DNA of 64,000 nucleotides from Archaeoglobus sp. UBA234 (GCA_002494625.1 DACH01000004.1:1-64000); one strand, 5' to 3'; counted from the first letter of the stretch, positions 17,247 to 26,276 are shown. The notes: a model not told the origin generated them from the sequence alone. Translations and numbers: made by a program.

Positions 17247-18161
17247 TCACTCAACCTCTCCTATGAGTTTTAAAAGAATTGCTTTCTGAGCATGAAGTCT
17301 GTTCTCGGATTGGTCGTATATCACGGAATTTGAACTCTCAATCACTTCATCCGTTATCTCCTCACCTCTGTGAGCCGGAAGGCAGTGAAGAACGATGACA
17401 TCCTCATTTGCTCCTTCAAGAAGCCTCATATTAACTTGATACTCTGAAAAAACCTTTAACCTCTTTTCTCTTTCCTCTTCCTGACCCATAGATGTCCAGA
17501 CATCAGTATAGATTACATCAGCTTCATTTACAGCTTCTTCAGGTTCTCTGATATAGGTGATATCTCCACCAAGACTTTTTGCTTTTTCTACTATATTCGT
17601 ATCCGGCTCATAACCCGGTGGTGTTGAGTAAACCATCTTTATTCCAAGAATTGATGAGGCAAGAATTAACGAGTTGCAGACGTTGTTACCATCCCCAACC
17701 CACGCAAGCTTAATCTTGCTTAAAGTCCCCTTGTACTCTCTTATCGTCATCAGATCAGCAAGGATCTGACATGGATGCTCAAGATTGCTCAACCCATTTA
17801 TTACAGGGATGGTTGAATACTCAGCAAATTCCTCAATTGTACGGTGATTTCTTGCCCTGATCATCACGGCATGCACATATCTGGAAAGAACCCTTGCAGT
17901 ATCCTTTATCGGCTCCCCCCTGCCGAGTTGCAGGTCTTTCCACCCAAGGTAGAGAGCATGACCCCCCATATCGGACATCGCTACCTCAAAGGATACTCTT
18001 GTCCTGGTAGAGGGTAATTCAAAAATCATCGCGAGACTCTTGTTTTTCAGATATTCCGAGACCATTCCTTTGTACCTCTCAGATTTTAGCCTGTCGGCGA
18101 GGTCAAGAATTTCCTCTATTCCATCCCTATCAAGGTCAGAGATTGATATAAGATGTTTCAT
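17247..18161 (-). CDS. argF: Ornithine carbamoyltransferase
   Basis: 304 residues. Forms citrulline from ornithine and carbamoyl phosphate. STRTR (51-55) binds carbamoyl phosphate, HCLPAHRG carries the ornithine-site Cys, and SMGQEEE is the SMG loop. The frame extends to a GTG at 18170, but ATG 18159-18161 has GGTG six bases upstream and matches the usual MKHL start. An 8+8 inverted repeat lies 36 bases upstream (see separate entry). Confidence 0.94.
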   Translation of the reverse strand: MKHLISISDLDRDGIEEILDLADRLKSERYKGMVSEYLKNKSLAMIFELPSTRTRVSFEVAMSDMGGHALYLGWKDLQLGRGEPIKDTARVLSRYVHAVMIRARNHRTIEEFAEYSTIPVINGLSNLEHPCQILADLMTIREYKGTLSKIKLAWVGDGNNVCNSLILASSILGIKMVYSTPPGYEPDTNIVEKAKSLGGDITYIREPEEAVNEADVIYTDVWTSMGQEEEREKRLKVFSEYQVNMRLLEGANEDVIVLHCLPAHRGEEITDEVIESSNSVIYDQSENRLHAQKAILLKLIGEVE

Positions 18162-18196
18162 GACTGACACCTTTTCAAAGATATGGTATCTGACCA

Positions 18197-18220
18197 GTAA
18201 ATAATTGTTTCTTTATTTAC
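18197..18220. promoter_or_regulatory. Inverted repeat (candidate operator) before argF
   Basis: A perfect palindrome, GTAAATAA-8 bases-TTATTTAC. The half-site centres are 16 bases apart, about one and a half helical turns. It lies 36-59 bases upstream of the argF ATG, where the TATA/BRE region should be, so a dimeric regulator bound here could block or assist transcription. The regulator is not known; this is inferred from symmetry and position. Confidence 0.5.
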
Positions 18221-18298
18221 CACTTTTGAAAATTTCTAACACCATTTGCCGTATGCAGATTATCATACTGACCCCCAAGTCAATACAGTATATAACAT

Positions 18299-19759
18299 TC
18301 AACCCAGAAATCTCCTGATGTGTGCAGCCTGAACTATTTTTTCTTCAAGAGCAGATTTATTTCTTTTCCGGATGCCTTCAATTATCTCTGATGTTATTTC
18401 TCTGTGATATTCATCAAATTCGACATCTATCTCAAGGGAGTTAATTTTAATCTGCTCAGCAATCTTTTCGGGTATCATTTTGAGTGAATCAGGGTTGAAA
18501 TATTTCAGGGCATCAGCCAAATCCCTCTCAAAATCATAAACCTCGATAAGGGTTTCAATTTCTTTATCAGACAGAGAAAAGATGCCAAAAATTTCAGGAG
18601 GTAAACCAATTGAGTAAAGTGAGGCGCAGTAAGGAATGGCTCTTGGAAGTTTCATACCGTTTAAACTCCTGGAATATCCAAACAAACCTATATGAAGCTT
18701 TCTTTCTCTCCTTTTTGGGATATATGGAGATATTTCAGTTATCAAGGGAGCAAGTGCGATGGCAAACTTTCTGTATTCCTCTGACGATTTTTTGATTATT
18801 GACGAGAGTCCCTCTTCTTCCACAATCTGACTTTTTCTACCATAGTTGTTCATTATCTCTACTGCACTCCTCACATCACTTTCAAAGTAATCATATTTGA
18901 AGGCAGACTGGATGGTGAAGGTTTGCACATTACCCCACTCTTCAAGTATCGCATCGACATTATCAGGACGGAGATTTCCTCTAAAAGGGGCACTTCCAAA
19001 CCCCACTATCGGATATATATCAACTGAAATTTCTTCTTCAAGCCTTTCAAGCCTTGAAAGAGCTATTTTCAAAGCCAGCGCCGATGAAATCATACCATAG
19101 TTAAGTGAAAGATCAGATTTGGCGAGAAAAACTCTCTGATAGTCAAGATATTTATCTTCCAGATAACTTCTAACTATCCTGTCACAGCTGAGCATGTAGG
19201 GAAGGTCTTCAATTAAGGGGATGACATTTATTTCGTGAGGCTTGAACTCCCCTATCCAGTCGGAGATCGTTACATCTCCATGAAAGAAGGTCTTATTCTG
19301 CTTCCCTACAACAAAATTCTTGTAGTAGTAAAATATCCTGTTCAGCTCAATGTGAGATGTTGTCATCGGGAATATGACCTCAAATATAGGTGCTATATCC
19401 TTGCCATAAAACTGCCTTGCAGCGTCAAAACTTCTTGGAATGCTCTCAAGTGTCTCAAGAAGAACTTTGGCTTCAGCTCTCTCATAAGTGGGATTCGGAA
19501 CTCTGAGAGTCAGAAAGAAGTCTTTTCCAAGATATCTGTCCCCAAAGAAGTGCTCATATCTCGAAAGAAGTTTCTTTACGACATAGTTATCAACTTCCTT
19601 CCCTTCATGGTCCCACATCTGCTCATGACAGTTGAGATGGGAAAATACATAGTAGGCTTCCCTGATTTCCTCATCCCCTTTGAGAACAGCTGACTCAGAG
19701 AAAAAGGGTATGGTCACATTGTCCGGATGCTGTGTGCTCATCGTTCTTGGAATTCGCAT
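18299..19759 (-). CDS. ppcA: Archaeal-type phosphoenolpyruvate carboxylase
   Basis: 486 residues. Carboxylates PEP to oxaloacetate, the anaplerotic entry for an autotroph or acetate-assimilating archaeon. The N-terminal RTMSTQHPDNV and the VGFGSAPFRGNLRP stretch are signatures of the short archaeal family, about half the size of the bacterial enzyme. The first ATG at 19757-19759 fits the family start. It lies upstream of argF on the same strand with 129 bases between, so it is probably transcribed separately. Confidence 0.93.
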   Translation of the reverse strand: MRIPRTMSTQHPDNVTIPFFSESAVLKGDEEIREAYYVFSHLNCHEQMWDHEGKEVDNYVVKKLLSRYEHFFGDRYLGKDFFLTLRVPNPTYERAEAKVLLETLESIPRSFDAARQFYGKDIAPIFEVIFPMTTSHIELNRIFYYYKNFVVGKQNKTFFHGDVTISDWIGEFKPHEINVIPLIEDLPYMLSCDRIVRSYLEDKYLDYQRVFLAKSDLSLNYGMISSALALKIALSRLERLEEEISVDIYPIVGFGSAPFRGNLRPDNVDAILEEWGNVQTFTIQSAFKYDYFESDVRSAVEIMNNYGRKSQIVEEEGLSSIIKKSSEEYRKFAIALAPLITEISPYIPKRRERKLHIGLFGYSRSLNGMKLPRAIPYCASLYSIGLPPEIFGIFSLSDKEIETLIEVYDFERDLADALKYFNPDSLKMIPEKIAEQIKINSLEIDVEFDEYHREITSEIIEGIRKRNKSALEEKIVQAAHIRRFLG

Positions 19760-19851
19760 CGAAAACCCAAGTAGTGGGCTGAATAAAAAATTTTTGGGGT
19801 ATATGGGTTGCTATCAAACCCTCCACAGGCTTATAGTCCTGAATAAAGAAC

Positions 19852-20940
19852 TCAGACGAACATCTGTTTTGGAGGAGAGGTTGTGGGTCTTTTCACCTTC
19901 GAAATCGAGGAGAGGAGGTCTTCAGTACTTATTACACTTTTTCCCTCCGCAATCGCCCTGTGAAGAGTTGTTTTGATGACTTTCTCCACCAGATCTCTAC
20001 CAGAGAATCCCTCTGTGTTCAGAGCGATTGTTTCAAGATTTGCCTTTACCCTTACCGGAAAATCTTCAAAGTTTTTCCTTAAAATCTCAAGCCTTTCATC
20101 CATCGATGGAAGACCGAACATTATCTCCTCTTCAAATCTGCTCTTTATTGAATAATCAATCATCTCAACCCGGTTTGTAGCAGCAATCGTGCAAATACCA
20201 TCGTTATTCTGAATACCATCAAGCTCTGTTAAAAGTGAGTTCACAACTTCCGATACATCTCCCCTCAAATCCTGATAGTTTCTATCAAGAGCTATAGCAT
20301 CAAACTCATCTAAGAAGACTATACATGGGGCAAGCTGCCTTGCCCTGTCATAGAGTTCATGTATCCTCCTCGCACTGTCTCCAACATGCTCTCCTATCAG
20401 TTTTGTGGACTTTATTGAAAGGAAAGGTACCTTAGCCTCATTTGCCAGGGCTTTTGCCATCATTGTCTTTCCTGTTCCTGAAAAACCATAGAACAGAACA
20501 TTTCTGGGAGCCCATTTACCGAATCTTGATGGATCCTTCAGATATTCAAGAATAACTCTAACCTTCCTCTTCGCTTCCTCATGTCCTACCACATCGTCCA
20601 GTGAAACATCCCTTACAATTTCTGTTTCAAAGGATTTGTTCGGAGATTCTACAAGGATTATTGTGGAATCAGTAATCAAACCAAACTCGGGTTCGGCATT
20701 AACAACCTCAAAGGCGAAATCAGGAAACATTCTCATATCAAAGATTAGTTTCCCCTTAGAAACGAACTCCCCTTTCCACTGATCCTTCGCATATTTCTCA
20801 AATACTCTGGGATTATCCACAATAGGATATTCATGGTAGCTCGCTTTCAGTGGATAACCCAACGGCTTCAGAATCAGATACTTTATCTCTCCGTTCCTTC
20901 TCTGTCTCTGTTTATCCTGATTTACTGACTTCGACTTCAT
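19852..20940 (-). CDS. AAA+ ATPase (PAN/Cdc48-like single AAA domain)
   Basis: 362 residues. An N-terminal ~110-residue domain without recognised homology is followed by one AAA module: Walker A GFSGTGKT, pore-loop region KSTKLIGEHVGDS, Walker B CIVFLDEFDA, sensor 1 IAATNR and an arginine-finger region KSRFEEEIMF. It resembles the small archaeal AAA proteins related to PAN and katanin. It lacks the coiled coil and HbYX tail of proteasomal ATPases (it ends QMFV), so it probably does not open the 20S gate. The target is unknown. Confidence 0.85.
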   Translation of the reverse strand: MKSKSVNQDKQRQRRNGEIKYLILKPLGYPLKASYHEYPIVDNPRVFEKYAKDQWKGEFVSKGKLIFDMRMFPDFAFEVVNAEPEFGLITDSTIILVESPNKSFETEIVRDVSLDDVVGHEEAKRKVRVILEYLKDPSRFGKWAPRNVLFYGFSGTGKTMMAKALANEAKVPFLSIKSTKLIGEHVGDSARRIHELYDRARQLAPCIVFLDEFDAIALDRNYQDLRGDVSEVVNSLLTELDGIQNNDGICTIAATNRVEMIDYSIKSRFEEEIMFGLPSMDERLEILRKNFEDFPVRVKANLETIALNTEGFSGRDLVEKVIKTTLHRAIAEGKSVISTEDLLSSISKVKRPTTSPPKQMFV

Positions 20941-21006
20941 TTATACGGTAAGATATTTCAACAGATTAATATTCTTTACCCTTGGTACTATGATGAGGTG
21001 TTGTTG

Positions 21007-21552
21007 ATGAGACTGTTTGTTGCTGTTGATGTTTCAGATGAAATACGGGAAAAGATTTTCAATTTATCACGATTTTTCAATTTCAGAGGGGCTAAGGCAG
21101 TCGAGAAGGACAACATCCACATAACACTGAAGTTCATCGGAGAGGTCGATAACAGGAAAAAGGACATAATAGTTGAGAAGCTAAATGAGATTGAGTTCGA
21201 GAGTTTCACAGTGAGATTCAAAGGGATTGGCTTTTTTCCCAGTGCATCAAAAATGAGAGTCGTGTGGGCTGGAGTTGAAGATCCAGGAGAGATGAGAAGA
21301 CTTGCAGAAATGGTTGAGGACAAGCTTTCGGAGGCAGGAATTAAAAAAGAAAGAAGATTTCTTGCACATGCAACCATAGCAAGAATTAAAAGAATTGATG
21401 GGAAAATGAGGTCAGAACTCATAAAAAAGCTCGAACCACATATGAAGGATGACTTTGGCGAGATGAGGGTGGAATCTTTCGCTCTGAAGAAGAGCACACT
21501 CACTCCAAAGGGCCCAATCTATGATGATGTGCAGGTCTTTAAACTAAAATAA
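21007..21552 (+). CDS. thpR: RNA 2',3'-cyclic phosphodiesterase (LigT/ThpR)
   Basis: About 181 residues with the two HxT motifs of the 2H phosphoesterase family, HITLKF and HATIAR. It opens 2',3'-cyclic phosphates on RNA ends; archaeal homologs were first found as tRNA half ligases. The frame opens at GTG 20998, but ATG 21007 follows GAGGTG with six bases of spacing and is chosen. The next gene, cca, is also a tRNA-end enzyme and lies 30 bases downstream, a sensible RNA-processing operon. Confidence 0.92.
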   Translation: MRLFVAVDVSDEIREKIFNLSRFFNFRGAKAVEKDNIHITLKFIGEVDNRKKDIIVEKLNEIEFESFTVRFKGIGFFPSASKMRVVWAGVEDPGEMRRLAEMVEDKLSEAGIKKERRFLAHATIARIKRIDGKMRSELIKKLEPHMKDDFGEMRVESFALKKSTLTPKGPIYDDVQVFKLK

Positions 21553-21582
21553 GTGAATTTGAAGGATTGAAGGTGCCAGAAC

Positions 21583-22941
21583 ATGAAGAGGTTTCATAAC
21601 CCGGATTTTGATAGAGAGTATGATGAGGTTGTTTCGAAAGTCAGGGAGATGGTGGTACCTGACGAGAATGAAAGGAACAGAGGCTTAAAAGCAAAAGAGA
21701 TTCTGGAAAGCAGGATGAAAAGAGTACTTGAAAACTTTCCTGACCTCGAATTCAGGTTTCTCGGTTCTTTTCCCAGAAATACCTGGCTGAAAGGAAATCT
21801 TGAGATTGATCTCTTCATCCTGTTTCCGGAGAGTTATAGCGAGGAGGAACTTGAGAAAATCGGTCTTGAAATAGGCAGAAAGGTTGTTGACAGATGGGAG
21901 GAGAGGTTTGCTTCTCACCCCTATGTTCATGGCTGGGTTGAGGATGTGGAGGTGGATGTTGTACCCTGTTACAGAATTAAGGGGAACAAAATCATATCGG
22001 CTGTAGATAGAACTCCGTTGCACCATGAGTGGGTTAAGGACAGAATTAAGGGGAAAGAAGATGATGTCAGGCTCCTGAAGAGCTTTTTAAAAGCAGGAGG
22101 GATATATGGGGCTGAGTATGCTGTGAGAGGTTTCTCCGGATATCTGTGCGAGCTTCTCATACTCCACTATGGCAGTTTCAAAGAGCTCGTAAAAGCTGCA
22201 TGCGGGTGGAGGAGGGGGCTTGTAATAGACATCCTCGCAGGAAAGGAGTCTGAAGGTAAAGCCCCTCTTTTCGTTGTAGATCCAGTGGATGCCAAGAGAA
22301 ATGTTGCCGCCAATCTGAGTCTCGACAACATGGCGAAGTTTGTTGAAAGGTGCCGGGATTTTTACCTGAAACCTTCAGTGGAGTTTTTTGTATTTGGAGA
22401 TCAAAAATATGTGGAAAAATCCCTGCTCGCAAAAGAGATTAAATCAAGAGGTACAGAGCTTATAGCAGTTGAGTTCAGCAAGCCAGCTATCGTGGAAGAC
22501 AACCTCTACACCCAACTGGAAAGAGCACGAAAGAAAATAACAAAATTCCTTCAGGAGAACGATTTCATGCCCATTAACTCAGATTACCTTGCACACAAAA
22601 CATGTATTCTTGTTTTTGAGACTCAGGTTAAAGAATTATCAAGAATTAAAAAAGTAATGGGTCCTCCTTTTGAGGAATGGACTCATACAACAAAATTTAG
22701 AGAGAAGAAAAGAGAATATCTGCCTTTTATTGAGGGTGGAAGATACTATGTGTACGAAAGAAGAAAGATTACAAAACCCTCAGAGGCAGTTAAGTTTTTC
22801 ATTGAAAATAACCCCAAAACTCTTGGAAAAAACATTTCAGAGGAGATTTCCAAGGGTTTCAGAATTTTTACGGGCAATGATGTGCTAAAATTAGAAGGTA
22901 TTGAATATTTTCTCGTGAAATTTCTGAAAATGAAAGTATAG
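21583..22941 (+). CDS. cca: Archaeal class I CCA-adding tRNA nucleotidyltransferase
   Basis: 452 residues. Adds or repairs the CCA end of tRNAs without an RNA template. The nucleotidyltransferase signature GSFPRNTWLKGNLEIDLF contains the acidic pair E/D of archaeal enzymes (EID rather than DID), and VEVDVVPCY supplies the third carboxylate. Full family length. It is followed after seven bases by the MBL-fold gene. Confidence 0.95.
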   Translation: MKRFHNPDFDREYDEVVSKVREMVVPDENERNRGLKAKEILESRMKRVLENFPDLEFRFLGSFPRNTWLKGNLEIDLFILFPESYSEEELEKIGLEIGRKVVDRWEERFASHPYVHGWVEDVEVDVVPCYRIKGNKIISAVDRTPLHHEWVKDRIKGKEDDVRLLKSFLKAGGIYGAEYAVRGFSGYLCELLILHYGSFKELVKAACGWRRGLVIDILAGKESEGKAPLFVVDPVDAKRNVAANLSLDNMAKFVERCRDFYLKPSVEFFVFGDQKYVEKSLLAKEIKSRGTELIAVEFSKPAIVEDNLYTQLERARKKITKFLQENDFMPINSDYLAHKTCILVFETQVKELSRIKKVMGPPFEEWTHTTKFREKKREYLPFIEGGRYYVYERRKITKPSEAVKFFIENNPKTLGKNISEEISKGFRIFTGNDVLKLEGIEYFLVKFLKMKV

Positions 22942-22954
22942 ATGGTGGTTGAAG

Positions 22955-23677
22955 ATGAGGGTCGTTATCGTCGGAGCCGGAAGTGCCATACCGTATATGG
23001 AGATGGCTCAGACATGCATTTTAGTGGAGGAGAAAGGATGTAAAATTCTTGTTGATGCAGGAATAGGAGCTTATTTAAAGCTCGCTCAGATTGGATTCGA
23101 CCTGTCTGAGATAAAAGCGATACTTTTAACCCACAATCATTTAGACCACAACGGAGATGTTCTCGCAATTCTGAAAGCAAGGTGGTTGAGTGGAGTGAAA
23201 GAGGAGCTTTTAATACATGGTCCCGCTGGCACCTCAAACCACTTCGAATCCCTGCTTGAAGCCTACCCTTATTTGAGAAGAAAACTTTCCTTCAGGATTC
23301 TTGAGGGGAAAAGAGAGATTGAGATTGAAGACTTTAAAATCCGAACTATTCCAACCAAGCACTCAGTTGAGAGCAATGGATACATGATCGATGAAAAGCT
23401 AATTATAAGCGGTGATACTTCTCCTGTGAAAGAGATCTTCGAGAAAAGATGCAAATTGCTTATTCATGAGCTATCCCTGCCCTTTGGGTTTGAATCCGAT
23501 GACCATACAACACCAGAATCTATCGTAGAGTTGTTAAGAGACGCAAAGGCAGAGAAAATCGTTTTCATACATCTCTACCCACAGGTTTACGGAATGCTGG
23601 ATAGAGTAATGAAATACCTCAAAGAATACAACCAGAATATAACAGTTGCAAAGGATGGAGATGTTTTCGAAGTTTAA
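22955..23677 (+). CDS. Metallo-beta-lactamase-fold hydrolase (RNase Z-like)
   Basis: About 240 residues. The metal motif HNHLDH replaces the usual HxHxDH exactly (H, H, D, H all present), and the later H (TKHS), D (ISGDTS) and H (FIHLY) complete a binuclear site. It is shorter than typical RNase Z (~300) and lacks an obvious exosite arm, so tRNA 3' processing is possible given the cca neighbour but not shown. The frame opens at TTG 22949; ATG 22955 has GGTGG upstream and is preferred. Confidence 0.85.
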   Translation: MRVVIVGAGSAIPYMEMAQTCILVEEKGCKILVDAGIGAYLKLAQIGFDLSEIKAILLTHNHLDHNGDVLAILKARWLSGVKEELLIHGPAGTSNHFESLLEAYPYLRRKLSFRILEGKREIEIEDFKIRTIPTKHSVESNGYMIDEKLIISGDTSPVKEIFEKRCKLLIHELSLPFGFESDDHTTPESIVELLRDAKAEKIVFIHLYPQVYGMLDRVMKYLKEYNQNITVAKDGDVFEV

Positions 23678-23736
23678 TTTTTCCCTATTTGTAAAATGTC
23701 CAACGGCTGTGAGAATGGATGTATAAACCGAACTAT

Positions 23737-23747
23737 GCTTATATATC
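23737..23747 (+). promoter_or_regulatory. TATA box before the aconitase-family gene
   Basis: GCTTATATATC, directly followed by an AT-rich near-palindrome TTAATTAATTAACAATTAAT. A start about 25 bases downstream (near 23765) would give a leader of some 160 bases, unusually long for this genome, containing the stem-loop annotated at 23776-23818. Confidence 0.5.
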
Positions 23748-23775
23748 TTAATTAATTAACAATTAATTGCCCCCT

Positions 23776-23818
23776 GGTGGAGGATGGAACAAATTCTTTT
23801 TTGCCCCATCCCACCACC
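23776..23818 (+). promoter_or_regulatory. Stem-loop in the leader of the leuC/hacA-type gene
   Basis: Left arm GGTGGAGGATGG (23776-23787) can pair with CCATCCCACCACC (23806-23818) with one bulge, leaving an 18-base loop. It lies between the TATA box and the gene start. A 54-codon frame starting at ATG 23784 and ending at 23948 runs through the leader and overlaps the gene start; it contains five Leu codons within seven (TTA TTA CTG TAT CTG AGA CTG). Leader function is speculative. Confidence 0.35.
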
Positions 23819-23923
23819 CCCCTTTCCTTTTCGATTTCCTTTCCACTTTTCTCAATCCAGCAATTCCAAAAAAAATTTATTACTGTATCTGAGACTGAAA
23901 ACCCAAATACATTCGGTGATCAT

Positions 23924-25189
23924 ATGGTTGCAGAGGATAAGACAATAGCAGAAAAAATATTTTCATTAAAGAGTGATCGAGATGTTCGTGCAGGAGACAT
24001 TGTAATTGCCAGAATAGATCAAATTGCTCTGCAGGACGGTACTGCCCCACTTGCAATTCGTCAGATCAGAGAGATGCTTGATGGTGTTGGTGAGGTGAAA
24101 GCATCAGATAAGGCTCACTTTTTTGTTGATCATGCATCTCCTTCCCCCAGGAAGGAATTGAGCAATGACCAGAAATTCATAAGAGATTTTACTGAAGAGT
24201 TTAAAGCAGACTTCAACCCCCCTGGAGAGGGGATAATCCACCAGCTCATGGTTGAAAGGCATGTTAAACCTGGAGACCTTGCTGTGGGAGCAGATAGTCA
24301 TACCTGTACTTATGGAGGTATAGGTGCCTTCTCAACAGGAATGGGTTCTACAGATGTTGCTGTTGCCGTTCTACTCGGTAAAAACTGGTTTAGAGTTCCT
24401 GAATCTTTCAGAATTGATATTTCAGGAGATTTTGAAAGAGGTGTTTATCCAAAGGATCTTATTCTCAGGATAATCGGCGATCTCGGGGTGGATGGAGCAA
24501 CATATAAGGCACTTGAGTTTTCGGGAGAAATCGATAAAATAGAGGTTGAGGGTAGATTGACTGTTGCCAACATGGCTGTAGAGTGCGGAGCAAAGGCAGG
24601 GATATTTCCCTCAGACAGGCTTACAAGAGAATACTTGTCGGAGCTTGGCAGGGAAGAGGATTTCAAAGAAGTGAAAGCTGATGGAGAGGCTGAATATGAG
24701 AAAGAAATCTACTATAGTCTGAATGATTTAGAACCGGTTGTCAGCAAACCCCACAATGTCGATAATGTCTCTTCCGTTTCTGATGTTCTGGGTACAGCTA
24801 TCGACCAGGTCTTCATTGGCACCTGCACAAACGGTAGGCTATCAGATTTAAGAATCGCAGCCAGAATTTTGAAAGGGCAGAAAGTAAACAGAAAAATAAG
24901 GCTGATAGTTGGACCTGCCAGCAGGAGAGTTTATCTTAAAGCAATGGAGGAAGGTCTGCTCAAAATAATTGTTGATGCAGGAGGTATGGTTATCCCTCCA
25001 GGATGTGGACCATGTGTAGGGATACATCAGGGGATCCTTGCTGATGGTGAGGTATGCCTTTCAACACAAAACAGGAATTTTAAAGGACGAATGGGGAATC
25101 CCGATGCGATGATATATCTTGCATCCCCTGCAACAGCAGCAGCCTCAGCTATAAAAGGGGAGATCACCGACCCGAGAGACTTTCTATAA
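23924..25189 (+). CDS. leuC: Aconitase-family large subunit (3-isopropylmalate / homoaconitate dehydratase)
   Basis: About 421 residues. Binds the 4Fe-4S cluster that dehydrates and rehydrates the hydroxyacid. GADSHTCTYGGIGAF, the cluster cysteine in GTCTNGRL and the pair in PPGCGPCVGIHQG are all present. The frame is open back to GTG 23777, but those 49 residues are low-complexity Pro/Phe/Ser and foreign to the family; ATG 23924 gives the usual TIAEKIF start with GGTGAT just upstream. Isopropylmalate versus homoaconitate or citramalate cannot be decided here. No small-subunit gene is adjacent. Confidence 0.88.
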   Translation: MVAEDKTIAEKIFSLKSDRDVRAGDIVIARIDQIALQDGTAPLAIRQIREMLDGVGEVKASDKAHFFVDHASPSPRKELSNDQKFIRDFTEEFKADFNPPGEGIIHQLMVERHVKPGDLAVGADSHTCTYGGIGAFSTGMGSTDVAVAVLLGKNWFRVPESFRIDISGDFERGVYPKDLILRIIGDLGVDGATYKALEFSGEIDKIEVEGRLTVANMAVECGAKAGIFPSDRLTREYLSELGREEDFKEVKADGEAEYEKEIYYSLNDLEPVVSKPHNVDNVSSVSDVLGTAIDQVFIGTCTNGRLSDLRIAARILKGQKVNRKIRLIVGPASRRVYLKAMEEGLLKIIVDAGGMVIPPGCGPCVGIHQGILADGEVCLSTQNRNFKGRMGNPDAMIYLASPATAAASAIKGEITDPRDFL

Positions 25190-25259
25190 ATTTTCCATAA
25201 ATTTCATAAGTTCACAACTACATTCCACCCAATCAATTTATGAAAAAATATTGATGCTG

Positions 25260-26276
25260 TTATTTCTTACCCTTGCCCTTCTCTGCTTTAGTCTCTTTCT
25301 TCTCTGATTCCTTTGATTTTTCTTCCTTTTTTTCTGCAGGTTTGCCTTCAGATTCCTCAGCATAAAGTTTTGCAAGCACATAGTAACCCTTGGCATTCGC
25401 TCTTATAGGATCATCAGGCACTATTATCTTTCCTACATCCTCGAATCTCTTCTGGAACTCCTCATAAACATGTGGAAGTGCACTTCCTCCTCCCGTCAAC
25501 ACTATTTTATCAACGATCGTTGTAGAGAGACCTTCCATCAGCATTTTGGCTCTATTTGATATCCTTTCCACCCAAGAAACCATAAGTGAATTATAATCAT
25601 CTATAATACTGTTGTGAGCAACCGATATTCTCTTTCCGCCCCTTATCCTGCCTACCTCATACTGCTCATTTGTCAGAAGGTTTGTCATTTCTTCGGGTGT
25701 GAGGCTAATACCAACCTTGTTTCTTATTGTTACCTCAAAGTTCTCGTAAAGCCTGTCAACACCCATAAGCATTGTGTCTCCTTTGAGATATTCCATATGG
25801 CTTATAACAACAACATCAGTCGTTCCATATCCAATATCTATGCAAACTCCCGTCTCAATTCCAAGATGTGCAAGAGTTCCAACAGGCTGTGGAAGCAGAA
25901 GAACCTTTGCTTTAAGTTCTGTCTCAAGGTTTTTAGTAAGTTCTTCTCTCTCCTGCCTGGAAGATTTCACAGGAAGTCCTGTACCGATAACAGGTTCGTT
26001 TACATTGAGTGACGACAGTGCATATCTTGCAAGTTCCAGATAGGACTTATGCATAAGCCTGCCTTCGTGAAGGGGGCGAAGCATTTCTACATTTTCCATG
26101 TTCTGTACGATGTCAAGAGCCTCCTCTCCGATGTAAACATCCTTCTGTGTCTTCTTCATCAGCGACCAGTCCTTCTCTTCTCCAAAAACAACTACACTGG
26201 GGAAGAGAATGACTTCCTTACCATCATCAGTAGTTTTTGTGTAATTGGTACCAATATCCAAACCCACTGGTTTCAT
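25260..26276 (-). CDS. Actin-like ATPase (archaeal ParM/Ta0583-type) with a charged tail
   Basis: 338 residues. The five actin-fold motifs are visible: phosphate 1 GLDIGTNYTKT (4-14), phosphate 2 CIDIGYGTTDVVV (about 145-157) and adenosine VLTGGGSALP (about 260). It is closest in plan to ParM/StbA and archaeal Ta0583, which can polymerise. The last ~33 residues are almost only Lys, Glu, Ser, Ala and Gly, a disordered tail. It is monocistronic and not on an evident plasmid-type locus, so chromosomal cytoskeleton or cargo positioning is more likely than plasmid segregation. Function unknown. Confidence 0.82.
   Translation of the reverse strand: MKPVGLDIGTNYTKTTDDGKEVILFPSVVVFGEEKDWSLMKKTQKDVYIGEEALDIVQNMENVEMLRPLHEGRLMHKSYLELARYALSSLNVNEPVIGTGLPVKSSRQEREELTKNLETELKAKVLLLPQPVGTLAHLGIETGVCIDIGYGTTDVVVISHMEYLKGDTMLMGVDRLYENFEVTIRNKVGISLTPEEMTNLLTNEQYEVGRIRGGKRISVAHNSIIDDYNSLMVSWVERISNRAKMLMEGLSTTIVDKIVLTGGGSALPHVYEEFQKRFEDVGKIIVPDDPIRANAKGYYVLAKLYAEESEGKPAEKKEEKSKESEKKETKAEKGKGKK

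Noticed and set aside
20998..21006. GTG start of ThpR
   Set aside because: The GTG is part of the GAGGTG ribosome site; the ATG nine bases later has correct spacing.
23777..23923. N-terminal 49-residue extension of the aconitase-family protein
   Set aside because: It is low-complexity Pro/Phe/Ser, absent from the family, and the ATG at 23924 has its own GGTGAT and gives the normal start.
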